Notes under the pieces: generated by a model | Seen by the model: only the letters and a program-made list of their open reading frames with translations | What the model was told of the DNA's origin: nothing | Database searches by the model: none | Shown: piece by piece, positions 47,483-56,694 of the stretch | Numbering within the stretch: position 1 is the stretch's first letter | Layout of the letters: each line of letters opens with the position of its first letter | Program-made: the position numbers and the translations under genes | Assembly: GCF_019331715.1 (NCBI RefSeq) | Contig: NZ_JAHBBG010000009.1 | Location: 1-64,000, forward strand | DNA from: Bifidobacterium simiiventris | GTDB lineage: Bacteria > Actinomycetota > Actinomycetes > Actinomycetales > Bifidobacteriaceae | Direction: 5' to 3' | DNA: 64,000 nt

Positions 47483-48481
47483 CTACCGGCGCTTCGGATG
47501 CGCGCCCGAGACCTCCCAGCCCAGCGCCATCAGCGTCTTGCGGTCGGCCTTGTCGAGCGCCTTGCAGTCCAGTCGCTCGATCAGATCCGGCCGGATCTCG
47601 TCCGTACGGGCGATCGCCTCGTCGCGGCGGTAGCGGTCGACCTTGCCGTGGTCGCCGGACAGCAGGATGTCCGGCACCTTGAGTCCGCGCCATTCGGCCG
47701 GCTTGGTGTACTGGCGGTGCTCGAGCAGCGCGTTCTCGCCCGTGTAGGATTCCTCGATGATGGAGTCGGCGTTGCCCATGAACCCGGGCAGCAGACGCGT
47801 GATCGCCTCCAACATCACCGACACGGCCACCTCGCCGCCGTTCAGCACGTAATCACCGATCGAATACTCGCGCACGTCCACGCCCTGCGCGCGGTAATAC
47901 GCGGGGATTCGGGCATCGTAGCCCTCGTAGCGGCCGCAGCCGAACAGCAGGTGACCGGCGTGGCTCAGCTCGGTCGCGTCGCGCTGCGTGAACAGCGGCG
48001 CGGACGGATTGGGGAAGATCAGGACGGGGGAGGATGGAAGATCTCTCGACTCCGGCTGCGCCTCCGCTCGAGATGACGAGGAGGAAGACTGTTCAGAGGG
48101 CTGGGATGACGGGAATGATGACTGCGCGTCGGACCGCGATTCCGTCGGGATGGTTGCCGAGGTCGTATCGTCCGGCGAGACGGAAGCCGGAACCCCGTCG
48201 GACTCGTCGGACTCGTCGGACTCGCCGGACGGCGCAGTCACGACCGCCGGCGCAAGGCCTAGCAGATCGTCAAGGCACTCGGCCCACACCGCGGGCTTCA
48301 TCACCATGCCGGCGCCGCCGCCGACCGGCGTGTCGTCCACCGAATGATGCACGTCGTGCGTCCAGTTGCGCAGGTTGTGCGCCTTCACCTCGACCAGTCC
48401 CTTGGCCTGCGCCTTGCCGAACAGCGACAGGTTCAGCACGTCAAAATACTCCGGGAACACGGAAACGATATCGATCTTCAT
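47483..48481 (-). CDS. trmD: tRNA (guanine37-N1)-methyltransferase TrmD with repeat-derived insertion
   Basis: TrmD methylates G37 of tRNAs to prevent frameshifting. The knotted SAM site is visible in HLLFGCGRYEGYDARIP and SIGDYVLNGGEVAVSVMLEAI, and the start MKIDIVSVFPEYFDVL is canonical. At 332 residues it is longer than the usual 230-280. The excess is a Ser/Glu/Asp-rich stretch at residues about 81-151 between the N-terminal strand region and LIFPNPSAPLFTQRDATELS. Residues about 135-148 (SRAEAQPESRDL) are encoded by DNA that matches one arm of the genome's TGTCATTTCGACC palindrome. The conserved flanks read normally, so the protein is probably functional, with the insert as a surface loop. 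A downstream position after rimM fits the classical operon. Confidence 0.95.
   Translation of the reverse strand: MKIDIVSVFPEYFDVLNLSLFGKAQAKGLVEVKAHNLRNWTHDVHHSVDDTPVGGGAGMVMKPAVWAECLDDLLGLAPAVVTAPSGESDESDESDGVPASVSPDDTTSATIPTESRSDAQSSFPSSQPSEQSSSSSSRAEAQPESRDLPSSPVLIFPNPSAPLFTQRDATELSHAGHLLFGCGRYEGYDARIPAYYRAQGVDVREYSIGDYVLNGGEVAVSVMLEAITRLLPGFMGNADSIIEESYTGENALLEHRQYTKPAEWRGLKVPDILLSGDHGKVDRYRRDEAIARTDEIRPDLIERLDCKALDKADRKTLMALGWEVSGAHPKRR
48038..48077. repeat. Palindromic repeat arm inside trmD
   Basis: The plus strand reads AAGATCTCTCGACTCC then GGCTGCGCCTCC then GCTCGAGATGACG. The intergenic arm at 27691-27729 reads AAGATTTCTCGACTC, GGCTTCGCCTC, GCTCGAAATGACA. The two differ by two 1-base insertions and four substitutions over about 40 bases. 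Only one arm is present; the partner arm is not recognisable. It encodes part of the serine-rich loop of TrmD. Confidence 0.65.
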
Positions 48482-48544
48482 GAACCCCTAGCCTAGCGTG
48501 TGGGCTGGTTCTGCCATGCGTCCGCCCGCCCGCGACGTGAAACA

Positions 48545-50395
48545 TCACCCCGCCGTCTGATCGGCCACCATGCGCGAGTAGACGCCGCCCGCCGCCATCA
48601 GCGACTCGTGCGTGCCCTGCTCGACGATCCTGCCGTGCTCGAACACGACGATCAGGTCGGAATCGCGGATCGTGGACAGGCGATGCGCGATCACGATGCT
48701 CGTGCGTCCCGCGGTCATGCGGATCATCGCGCGCCGGATCGACTGTTCGGTCACCGTGTCGACCGCGCTCGTCGCCTCGTCGAGGATCACGATCGGCGCA
48801 TCGGCCAGCAGCGCCCGCGCGATCGTCAGCAGCTGCCGCTCGCCCTGGCTCATCGCACTGCCGCCGCCGGTCAGCACCGTATCGTAGCCATGCTCCAGCC
48901 GTTCGATGAACCCGTCCGCACCGGCCGCCCGCGCCGCATCGCGAATCTGCTCGCGCGTCGCGTCTGGACGCCCGAACGCGATGTTCGCCGCCACCGTGTC
49001 CTCGAACAGCGACGGCTCCTGCAGCACGCTGCCGAACGCATGCCTCAGGCTCGCCATCCGATAATCGCGCAGATCACGCCCGTCCAGCAGCACGCGCCCC
49101 GCGTCCGGATCGTAGCAGCGCGTCAGCAGGCTCACCATCGTCGTCTTGCCCGAGCCGGTCTGCCCGACGAACGCGACGCGCGCGCCGGCCGGAATCGCCA
49201 GCGTCACGTCATGGATCACCGGATGCGCCGGATCGTAGCCGAACGAGACATGATCGAACACGATGTCTCCGCGCGGCCCGGCCGCATCCACCGCGTCCGG
49301 CGCGTCGGCCGGCTCCGGCTCCTCGTCCATGACCTGGAACATGCGTTCCGCGCCGGCCACCGCCGTCTGGAACGTGTTGTAGATGTTCGCGATGTCCACG
49401 AACGGGCGCGAGAACTGGCGCACGTACAGCAGGAAGCTCGACACCACGCCGATGCCGATCATGCCGCGGGCCGCCATCACGCCGCTCGTGACCGCGACCA
49501 GCAGGAACCCGAAATTGTTGATCGCGTTCGACAGCGGCATCATGAATCCCGACCAGGTCTGCGCGCGCGTCGCCGTCGCGCACAGCCGGTCGTTGAGCCG
49601 TTCGAAATCGTCGATCATCGCCTGTTCCTGACCGTACGTCTTCACGGTCGCCATGCCCGAGACCGTCTCCTCGACATGCCCGTCGAGCTCGCCGAGCACG
49701 CGCTGCTGCTTCGCGAACAGCGGTCGCGTGCGGCGCGTCACGGTGCGCGCGAGCAGCAGCACGAGCGCCACCGAAACGAGCGAGACGGCGGTCAGCGGCG
49801 GACTCAGCCACAGCATGCACGCCAGCGTGCCCGCGATCGTGAACGCGTACACCATGAGCTGAGCGAGCGAATCGGAGATCGTGGAACTGATGTTGTCCAC
49901 GTCGTTCGTCAGGCGGCTCATCAGCTCGCCGTGCTGATGCCGGTCGAAGAAACGCAAGGGGAGCCGTTCCATCGATTCGAACAGCGCAAGCCGCAGATGC
50001 AGCACGATCCGCTGGCCGACCGCGGCCATCATCCACTGCTTGCCGAAGTCGATGAGCCAGTCGACCGCATACAGCCCGGCCAGCAGCGCGAGCGCGAACG
50101 TGACCGACGCGCGGGCCGAGATGCGGTCGATGACCATGCCGATGAGCAGCGGCGAGAGCACGCCGGACGTGGCGCCCAGTCCGGACAGGACGAACACGCG
50201 GCCCAGACCGCGCCGGTGGCCGCGCGTCACGTCGAGCAGACGACGCAGCGTGCCGCGCATGTCGTGCGGTTTGACGACCGGCGCGCCGCGACGGGCCATG
50301 CCGCCGCCGAACTGCGGTCCGGTCGCGCGGCGGTCGAACGTCGGGGATGGGGTTGCGGATGGCGATGATGGGGTTGCGTTGTCTGCGTGACTCAT
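48545..50395 (-). CDS. Heterodimeric ABC exporter subunit (canonical Walker B Glu)
   Basis: The 616-residue half-transporter has six membrane helices (about residues 45-320) and a C-terminal ATPase domain. Motifs: Walker A GQTGSGKTT, Walker B ending ILDEATSAVD with the catalytic Glu, and H-loop IVIAHRLS. Its signature motif is MSQGE rather than LSGGQ. Its partner has the opposite pattern, so the pair makes one active and one degenerate ATP site, as known for TM287/288-type multidrug exporters. The ATG at 50395 overlaps the partner's stop as ATGA, so translation is coupled. A Pro/Ser-rich leader precedes helix 1. The substrate is unknown. Confidence 0.92.
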   Translation of the reverse strand: MSHADNATPSSPSATPSPTFDRRATGPQFGGGMARRGAPVVKPHDMRGTLRRLLDVTRGHRRGLGRVFVLSGLGATSGVLSPLLIGMVIDRISARASVTFALALLAGLYAVDWLIDFGKQWMMAAVGQRIVLHLRLALFESMERLPLRFFDRHQHGELMSRLTNDVDNISSTISDSLAQLMVYAFTIAGTLACMLWLSPPLTAVSLVSVALVLLLARTVTRRTRPLFAKQQRVLGELDGHVEETVSGMATVKTYGQEQAMIDDFERLNDRLCATATRAQTWSGFMMPLSNAINNFGFLLVAVTSGVMAARGMIGIGVVSSFLLYVRQFSRPFVDIANIYNTFQTAVAGAERMFQVMDEEPEPADAPDAVDAAGPRGDIVFDHVSFGYDPAHPVIHDVTLAIPAGARVAFVGQTGSGKTTMVSLLTRCYDPDAGRVLLDGRDLRDYRMASLRHAFGSVLQEPSLFEDTVAANIAFGRPDATREQIRDAARAAGADGFIERLEHGYDTVLTGGGSAMSQGERQLLTIARALLADAPIVILDEATSAVDTVTEQSIRRAMIRMTAGRTSIVIAHRLSTIRDSDLIVVFEHGRIVEQGTHESLMAAGGVYSRMVADQTAG

Positions 50396-52275
50396 GATCG
50401 GGTGCCTCCGAGTTGCGACGCGGCGATGGCCTGATACAGTGCGCACGTTCGCAGCAGCTCGTCGTGCGTGCCGACTCCGGCGACGCGGCCGCCGTCCATG
50501 ACGACGATGCGGTCGGCGGTGCGCACGGTGGCGATACGCTGCGAAATGATGACGACGCTGGTCCGGCGGCGCTCGCTGGTCTGGCCGGTCGAAGCGGCGG
50601 CAGACAACGTACGCAGATTTGACAGCACCTGATGCTCGGTGACCGCATCCAACGCGCTCGTGCAGTCGTCCAGCATCAGCAGCCGCGGCCCGCGCACCAG
50701 CGCGCGGGCGAGATTGAGCCGCTGCTTCTGCCCGCCGGACAGATTCACGCCGCCCTGACCGACGCGTGCGTCATAGCCGTCCGGCAGCCGGTCGATGAAC
50801 TCGTCGGCGCAGGCCAGCCGCGCGGCCCGGCGCAGCTGTTCGTCGCTTGCCTGAGGGTCGCCCCAGCGCAGGTTCGAACGGATCGTGCCGGTGAACAGGG
50901 TCGGCTGCTGCGAGACGAGCGCGATATTGGCACGCAGCTCGTCCACATCCCATGCGTGCAGGTCGCGGCCGTCGACGGCGACCATGCCGGACTGCGGGTC
51001 GTACAGGCGCGCGATGAGCGATACGAGCGTGGACTTGCCGGAACCGGTCGGGCCGATGATGCCGAGCGTGGCGCCGCGCGGCATGGCGAACGACACGTCG
51101 CGCAGCGCGGGGGCGGCGGACTGCGCGTAGGCGAAGGTGACGTCGCGCAATTCGACGGTGGGGGAGTCGTCAGATGATTCGGGTCGCGTCGCCGGTTCGT
51201 GCGACGGCAGCGGCGGCGTAGGCGCCGACGTGAGGGCTGGGTTGGAATCGGCGGAGGGCTTGCTTGAATCGGGAGCCGGACCGCGGACCGTATCATGGGC
51301 CTGATCGGTGCCGATGGCGGAATCCGGCGACTGCGCGAACTCATCGGGACAGTCGAAGATCTCCTGGATACGCGACGCCGAAGCACTCGCGCGGGTCGCC
51401 GAATTGACGATCATCGACACGCGGTTCAATGCGAACAGGATCTGCGTCATGTAGTTCATCGAGGCCATCAACGTGCCGATATGCGCCGCGTCCTGCGTGC
51501 GCGACAGCCACAGCATCACCACGATGCCGACGTTCACGCTCAGGTTGATCATCGGGCCGAACGTCGCGTTCACCCTCGTCGCGGCGACGTTCGCATCCGC
51601 GAACCGCCGCGCGGCACCGGCGAACCGGGCGCGCTCCTCATGCTCCATCACGAACGCCTTGACCACGCGGATCGAACGCAGGAACTCGCGGCTGACCACG
51701 CCCAGCCGGTCGAGCGTCTGCTGCACGCGCAGGAACCGGGGGAAGCTCAGATGCATGTTCGCCCAGATCAGCAGCGCCGCCACCGCCAGAATCGCCGCCA
51801 CCGTGGGCGTCTGGTCCGGAATCTGCACGATGATCAGCGCGATCGCGCCCACGCAGGTGATCGGCGCCTTGAGCATGATGCGCATCAGCCCCTGCGCGAA
51901 GTTCTGGATCTGCACCACGTCGTTGGTGATGCGCGTGATGATCGCGCCGGGCTGCAGCCGGTCGACCGTGTCGAATCCGAGCGACATCACCTTGCGATAC
52001 GTGTCGGACCGGATGTCGCGGCCGATGAGCTGCGAGGCGCGCGACGCGAAGACGTTGCGCATCGCGGCCGCACCCGCGCCGATCACGGCGACGGCGAGCA
52101 TGACCGCGCCCCAACGCCACACCGTGCCGATATCGCGCCGCACCACGCCCTGATCGACGATCATCGACATCAGCGTCGGCTGCAACAGGTCGCCGATCGT
52201 CTCGATCAGCAAAAAGCCGGCGGCGGTGAGCGCCAAGGCCCAACACCGCCGGACATAATGGAATATCAGTCTCAC
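50392..52275 (-). CDS. Heterodimeric ABC exporter subunit (degenerate Walker B)
   Basis: The 627-residue half-transporter has six membrane helices (about 1-300) and an ATPase domain with Walker A GPTGSGKST and a canonical signature LSGGQKQR. The Walker B Glu is Asp (LMLDDCTSALD) and the H-loop His is Gln (IISQRIATV). Such changes mark the degenerate-site subunit of heterodimeric exporters. A Pro/Ser/Asp-rich linker of about 55 residues (residues about 318-372) joins the two domains, longer than usual. The start is GTG with GGGAGG five bases upstream. It lies 53 bases after rimM, inside the ribosome-maturation block. Confidence 0.92.
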   Translation of the reverse strand: MRLIFHYVRRCWALALTAAGFLLIETIGDLLQPTLMSMIVDQGVVRRDIGTVWRWGAVMLAVAVIGAGAAAMRNVFASRASQLIGRDIRSDTYRKVMSLGFDTVDRLQPGAIITRITNDVVQIQNFAQGLMRIMLKAPITCVGAIALIIVQIPDQTPTVAAILAVAALLIWANMHLSFPRFLRVQQTLDRLGVVSREFLRSIRVVKAFVMEHEERARFAGAARRFADANVAATRVNATFGPMINLSVNVGIVVMLWLSRTQDAAHIGTLMASMNYMTQILFALNRVSMIVNSATRASASASRIQEIFDCPDEFAQSPDSAIGTDQAHDTVRGPAPDSSKPSADSNPALTSAPTPPLPSHEPATRPESSDDSPTVELRDVTFAYAQSAAPALRDVSFAMPRGATLGIIGPTGSGKSTLVSLIARLYDPQSGMVAVDGRDLHAWDVDELRANIALVSQQPTLFTGTIRSNLRWGDPQASDEQLRRAARLACADEFIDRLPDGYDARVGQGGVNLSGGQKQRLNLARALVRGPRLLMLDDCTSALDAVTEHQVLSNLRTLSAAASTGQTSERRRTSVVIISQRIATVRTADRIVVMDGGRVAGVGTHDELLRTCALYQAIAASQLGGTRS

Positions 52276-52328
52276 CGTCGCCTCCCGTTATGGAAGACGA
52301 TAGTAGTCGTGCCGGCGAGAGAGTATGG

Positions 52329-52949
52329 TCAGGATTCCAGACCGGGAATCAGCCCGCCGGGAGGATCGATCGTCAGATACTGCTCGTTCAGATCGATGTC
52401 GGGCACCAGCTCGTCCACGAACGGCACGAGCGCCGAGTTCTCGGTCACCTCGCCGGTTTCGGGATCACGCACCGGATTCGCGAGCCGCACCTTGAGCAGC
52501 GACTGGAAGCCGTCGAGCACGTCCACGACCTTGCCGACCACCTGACCGGCCGGCAGTCCGAGGCCGTTATCCTCGGCCAGCCGGACCTCCAGTCCGATCA
52601 GGTCCTTCGGATACCAGGCGTCCTCCTCCAGCATGTCGTCCGGGTCGTCGGCCTCGCCGAACAGCTCGGTGCCGTTGAGCACCTCCGCATCCTCACGCGA
52701 TTCGACGCCCTCGAGCTTGATGATCCAACGGCTCTTGAACGAGCGGGAACGTTCCACGATGTACTCTTTCTCGCCGTCGCGCGAGTACAGCACGGAACCT
52801 GCAGCGAACCGGTATTCCGGTTCGTCCGTGAAGCTGTAGACGTTGACTTCGCCCTTGAGCCCCTGAGCGCGGCCGATACGACAGACCCTCAGCAGTTCGA
52901 GCTGCTGAGGGTCGTCTGAGAATGATTCTCGCACCACGTTGGGGTTCAC
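52329..52949 (-). CDS. rimM: Ribosome maturation factor RimM
   Basis: RimM binds ribosomal protein S19 and aids 30S subunit maturation. The 206-residue protein has the N-terminal LLRVCRIGRAQGLKGEVNVYSFTDEPE motif and the PRC-barrel region DAWYPKDLIGLEVRL. The start is a GTG overlapping the khpA stop as GTGA, which indicates coupled translation and decides the start. The length fits the longer actinobacterial forms. Confidence 0.95.
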   Translation of the reverse strand: MNPNVVRESFSDDPQQLELLRVCRIGRAQGLKGEVNVYSFTDEPEYRFAAGSVLYSRDGEKEYIVERSRSFKSRWIIKLEGVESREDAEVLNGTELFGEADDPDDMLEEDAWYPKDLIGLEVRLAEDNGLGLPAGQVVGKVVDVLDGFQSLLKVRLANPVRDPETGEVTENSALVPFVDELVPDIDLNEQYLTIDPPGGLIPGLES

Positions 52950-53185
52950 CTGCGCACGTCCATGATGTCGACGCGCACCTTGTGATCGGACAGAGCCTGG
53001 ATCACGGTGCGGATCGCGTTCGCCGTGCGGCCGTTACGGCCGATCACGCGGCCGATGTCCTCGGGATTCACGCGCACGCGAAGCAGTTCGCCGCGCGGAT
53101 TCTCGTGGGACTTGACCGAAACATCGTCCGGAAAATCAACGATGTTCTTGATGAGGTGTTCCACAGCCTGCGCGAGCATGATCAC
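52946..53185 (-). CDS. khpA: KH-domain RNA-binding protein KhpA (YlqC family)
   Basis: The 79-residue protein is a single KH domain with the GxxG loop in [17 protein letters not shown] (about residues 43-59). KhpA binds RNA, often with KhpB, and influences cell division or translation in Gram-positives. The first in-frame start is a GTG overlapping the rpsP stop as GTGA; an ATG two codons in (53179) is the alternative. The position between rpsP and rimM is conserved in many bacteria. Confidence 0.94.
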   Translation of the reverse strand: MIMLAQAVEHLIKNIVDFPDDVSVKSHENPRGELLRVRVNPEDIGRVIGRNGRTANAIRTVIQALSDHKVRVDIMDVRR

Positions 53186-53628
53186 TCAGCCTGCGCTTCC
53201 TCGGCCGGGGCTTCCTCGGCGGCAGCGGCGGCTTCGGCCTCGGCCTTGGCCTTCGCGTCGGCTTCGGACTTGGCGGCCTTGAGCTTCTGGGCCTCGTTCT
53301 CGACGGCCTCGACGCGGGCGGCGGCATCCGGGCCGGCGGCAACGGTCTTCAGGGTGCCTTCGGCACCGTCAAGGCCCTTGAACTTCTGCCAGTCACCGGT
53401 GATCTTGAGGAGGTTCAGCACCTGCTCGGTCGGCTGGGCGCCGACGCCGAGCCAGTACTGGGCGCGCTCGGAATTGATCTCGATGGTCGAAGGCTGGGTG
53501 TTCGGGTTGTAGGTACCGATCTCCTCGATGGCACGGCCGTCGCGCTTGGTGCGCGAATCCATGATGACCACGCGGTAGAACGCGTAGAACTTCTTACCCA
53601 TGCGCTTCAGACGAATCTTGGTTGCCAA
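53182..53628 (-). CDS. rpsP: 30S ribosomal protein S16, TTG start
   Basis: The 148-residue protein starts with the conserved [20 protein letters not shown] and [20 protein letters not shown]. An Ala/Glu/Lys-rich tail of about 55 residues follows the S16 core, as in many Actinobacteria. No ATG is available: the codon before GCA-ACC-AAG is TTG, with AAGGAG seven bases upstream. Fourteen more in-frame codons exist but lack a site and conservation. The TTG start is unusual for a highly expressed ribosomal protein. Confidence 0.96.
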   Translation of the reverse strand: MATKIRLKRMGKKFYAFYRVVIMDSRTKRDGRAIEEIGTYNPNTQPSTIEINSERAQYWLGVGAQPTEQVLNLLKITGDWQKFKGLDGAEGTLKTVAAGPDAAARVEAVENEAQKLKAAKSEADAKAKAEAEAAAAAEEAPAEEAQAE

Positions 53629-53810
53629 AATGGCTCTCCTTGTAACTAGAGTCGTGGTTTCGGTTTGCATTGTGGGGCGCAGCTCGCCGAGCCCACATGT
53701 TCCTCACGGCAAGCGGGATAGAGGGCACCGCCGGTCGCGAATAACCGGGCCATTATAGCGCATGGGGGTGGATAGCGCGACACGCTGGGGCGGGCGAGCG
53801 GTCTGGTTCG

Positions 53811-54935
53811 CTACTTGATGGTGAGCGTGGCCGTCAGCGCGAGATGGTCGGTGCCTTCGATGACCGTGGACTGCACGTCGGTGAACGACGCGCCCTTCGA
53901 GGCGAGCACATGGTCGAGGATGAGCCGCGGCCAAGCGGTCCAGCGCGGGAACGTGTACTGCGGTCCCTGCGCGACGGCGAGGTTCGCGTCGGTGAAGCCG
54001 GACCTGAGCAGCGCGCGGAAGCTCGGATGCTGCGTGCCTGAGTTGAGGTCGCCGAGGATGACGGCGATGTCGCGGTCGGGATGGGCTGCGCCGTCGTTGC
54101 GTGCGAGTTTGCCGAGTCCGATGATGCCGGCCGACCATTCGCGGCAGCCGCGCATCGGCGACTTCGGATGCGCGGAGACGAACGTGATGTCGCGCATCGA
54201 ATCGACCGGAATCGTGATCGACGGCACGTCGGCCGCCGGGATCTCGATCGCGGAACGTTGCGCGTCCTTCGGGTCGACGCGAATCCACACGCCGTTGAAG
54301 CCGCCGTTGTCGGTCTCCTTGCTCTCGCCGAGCTGATGGTAGGGCAGCAGCAGGTCGAGGCCGTTGGCGTTGAGGTCGCGCACGAGATCGTCGGTGAGTT
54401 CCTGCAACGCGAGCACGGTGATGTTGCGGCTGAGGACCATCGCGACGATGGACTTCGCGTCGGCGCGGCCATACCGGCAGTTGAGCGTCATGACGTTGAT
54501 GGTTGCCGCGGCCGAGGTCCGCTGGTCGAGGACGTCGTCGGCGGTCTCGCTGGCATTGATCTCCGTCTCCTGGCGCGCCTTGCGGATCTCGGCGAGCAGC
54601 TCGTCGGTGGTCGGCTGACGATGGGCGGGTTTCCTGGCCGGGACGGGGGATGCCGTCAGACGGGCGGGGGCATCGAACATCTTCGTCGAATAGTTCGCCC
54701 AGTATCCGGTCTGGTGCAGCTGCGAGGCGAGACCGACCGCGATCGCGCCGCACAGCAGCCCCCATTCTCCCATGACGTCGGCCGCGACGGCCACCAGAAG
54801 CGTCGGCACCCACAGCAGGGGCACCAGGGCGATCAGATACGGCAACGGCATGTGGGCATCCATGCCGGCCGGCAGTGCGGACAGAGCGACCCAGACCGCG
54901 CAGATCAGCACCACGATCCACAGGAACCAGAACAT
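53811..54935 (-). CDS. Membrane-anchored endonuclease/exonuclease/phosphatase family protein
   Basis: The 374-residue protein has two or three N-terminal membrane helices (about residues 3-22, 32-52, 57-75), a linker with Pro and Glu, and an EEP catalytic domain (about 145-374). Catalytic landmarks are INVMTLNCRYG (Asn), ITVLALQELT (Glu binding metal), FNGVWIRV, ITFVSAHPKS, VILGDLNSGTQHPSF (Asp/Asn) and GTDHLALTATL (Asp-His). Substrates of this fold include nucleic acids, phospholipids and inositol phosphates. The active site probably faces outward. AAGGAG precedes the ATG. It lies between ffh and rpsP. Confidence 0.88.
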   Translation of the reverse strand: MFWFLWIVVLICAVWVALSALPAGMDAHMPLPYLIALVPLLWVPTLLVAVAADVMGEWGLLCGAIAVGLASQLHQTGYWANYSTKMFDAPARLTASPVPARKPAHRQPTTDELLAEIRKARQETEINASETADDVLDQRTSAAATINVMTLNCRYGRADAKSIVAMVLSRNITVLALQELTDDLVRDLNANGLDLLLPYHQLGESKETDNGGFNGVWIRVDPKDAQRSAIEIPAADVPSITIPVDSMRDITFVSAHPKSPMRGCREWSAGIIGLGKLARNDGAAHPDRDIAVILGDLNSGTQHPSFRALLRSGFTDANLAVAQGPQYTFPRWTAWPRLILDHVLASKGASFTDVQSTVIEGTDHLALTATLTIK

Positions 54936-54960
54936 GACAACGTCTCCTTCATTACTGATA

Positions 54961-54989
54961 AGCCCTCGCTCTGTGTCAAAGCGAGGGCT
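54961..54989 (-). terminator. Hairpin after ffh
   Basis: AGCCCTCGCT (54961-54970) and AGCGAGGGCT (54980-54989) form a 10-bp stem with a 9-base loop. On the minus strand it follows the ffh stop by 64 bases and precedes the EEP gene. The T tract is weak. Confidence 0.6.
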
Positions 54990-55053
54990 CAGTTCACAAC
55001 GGATATAGACGGCCAATCGCAGCCGCCGTATCGCTGTTTCAGCCGGATTGCAC

Positions 55054-56694
55054 TCAGCCGAGCAGACCGGACAGGCCGCCACCGAGGTTCGGCGGCAGTT
55101 CGCCGTTGCCGCCCAGCGCATTCTGCAGACCGGCCGGAAGCGCCGGATTCTGCGGTTTCTTGGCAAACGCGGAACCGGACGACGAGCCGCTGGACTTGCC
55201 GGCGAGCTTGTCGCGCAACGCCTTCTCCTCGGCCTCACGCTTCATCGGGTTGCCGGACTTGGAACCCTTCTTCTTGCCCTTCTTCGCGTTCTTCTTGCCA
55301 CCGCCCATCGCGGGGCCGCCGAAGCCCGGAATGCCACCCATGCCGGCCTTGCTCGACATGCGCTTCATCATCTTCGCGGCCTGTTCGAAGCGCTGCAGCA
55401 GCGCATTGACGGCAGACACCGTATTGCCCGAGCCGTACGCGATACGGGCGCGGCGCGAGCCGTCGATGATCTTCGGATTGCGACGTTCGGCCGGCGTCAT
55501 CGAACGGATGATCGCCTCCGTGCGGTCGATCTCACGCTCGTCGAACTGCTCCAGCTCCTTGCGATGCGCGGCCATGCCCGGGATCATGCCGAGCAGCGAC
55601 TTCATCGAACCGAGCTTGCGCACCTGCTGCAGCTGCTCGAGGAAGTCGTCCAGACCGAACTCGCCCTCGGCCATCTTGGCCGCGGCCTCGCGCGCCTTGT
55701 CCTCGTCGAACTGCTTCTGCGCCTGCTCGATCAGCGTGAGGATGTCGCCCATGTCGAGGATGCGCGACGCCATACGGTCCGGGTGGAAGACCTCGAAGTC
55801 CTTGAGGCCCTCGCCGTTCGAGGCGAACAGGATCGGCTTGCCGGTCACGCTCGCGACCGACAGCGCTGCGCCGCCACGCGCATCGCCATCGAGCTTGGAG
55901 AGCACCACGCCGGTGAAGTCCACGCCCTCGTCGAACGCCTTCGCGGTCTTGACCGCATCCTGACCGATCATCGCGTCGATCACGAACAGGATCTCATTCG
56001 GCTGCACGGCGTCGCGGATATCGCGCGCCTGCTTCATCAGCTCCTCGTCCACGCCGAGACGGCCGGCGGTATCGATGATCACCGTGTCGTACAGCTTCTG
56101 CTTGGCGAACTCGATCGAATCGCGCGCGACCTTCACCGGGTCGCCGCTCGTCAGTCCCGGGGCCGACACCGCGTCGCCGCCGTCGGACTGCACGCCCTTC
56201 TCCGGCGCGTACACCGGCACGCCGGCGCGCTCGCCCACCACCTGCAGCTGCGTCACCGCGTTCGGACGCTGCAGATCGGCCGCGACCAGCAGCGGCGTGT
56301 GGCCGGCGTCCTTGAGCCAGTAGCCGAGCTTGCCGGCCAGCGTGGTCTTGCCGGCGCCCTGCAGACCGGCGAGCATGATGATCGTCGGCGGGTTCTTCGC
56401 GAAGTTGAGCGGACGGTCGACGCCCGCGCCGAGGATGTCGGTCAGCTCGTCATTGACGATCTTGACCACCTGCTGCGCCGGATTGAGCGCGTCGGAGACT
56501 TCGGTGCCCAGCGCACGTTCGCGGACTCTGGCGGTGAAGGAACGCACCACGTCGAGCGCCACGTCGGCGTCGAGCAGTGCGCGGCGGATCTCACGGATCG
56601 TGCCGTCGATATCGGCCTCGGAAAGCTTGCCCTTGCTCTTCAAATGCTTGAACGCATTCGAGAGACGGTCTGTCAAAGAACTAAATGCTGCCAT
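55054..56694 (-). CDS. ffh: Signal recognition particle GTPase Ffh
   Basis: The 546-residue GTPase binds SRP RNA and signal sequences and brings ribosomes to the membrane. Motifs: AGLQGAGKTT (P-loop, about residue 110), DTAGRLGVDEELM, and SKLDGDARGGAALSV. The methionine-rich M domain contains MKSLLGMIPGM and KMMKRMSSKAGMGGIPGFGGP. The extended Lys/Gly/Ser/Pro-rich C-terminus is typical of actinomycetes. The ATG at 56694 starts the conserved MAAFSSLTDRLSNAFKHL; an upstream frame is unrelated. Gene order ffh then rpsP is common. Confidence 0.96.
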   Translation of the reverse strand: MAAFSSLTDRLSNAFKHLKSKGKLSEADIDGTIREIRRALLDADVALDVVRSFTARVRERALGTEVSDALNPAQQVVKIVNDELTDILGAGVDRPLNFAKNPPTIIMLAGLQGAGKTTLAGKLGYWLKDAGHTPLLVAADLQRPNAVTQLQVVGERAGVPVYAPEKGVQSDGGDAVSAPGLTSGDPVKVARDSIEFAKQKLYDTVIIDTAGRLGVDEELMKQARDIRDAVQPNEILFVIDAMIGQDAVKTAKAFDEGVDFTGVVLSKLDGDARGGAALSVASVTGKPILFASNGEGLKDFEVFHPDRMASRILDMGDILTLIEQAQKQFDEDKAREAAAKMAEGEFGLDDFLEQLQQVRKLGSMKSLLGMIPGMAAHRKELEQFDEREIDRTEAIIRSMTPAERRNPKIIDGSRRARIAYGSGNTVSAVNALLQRFEQAAKMMKRMSSKAGMGGIPGFGGPAMGGGKKNAKKGKKKGSKSGNPMKREAEEKALRDKLAGKSSGSSSGSAFAKKPQNPALPAGLQNALGGNGELPPNLGGGLSGLLG

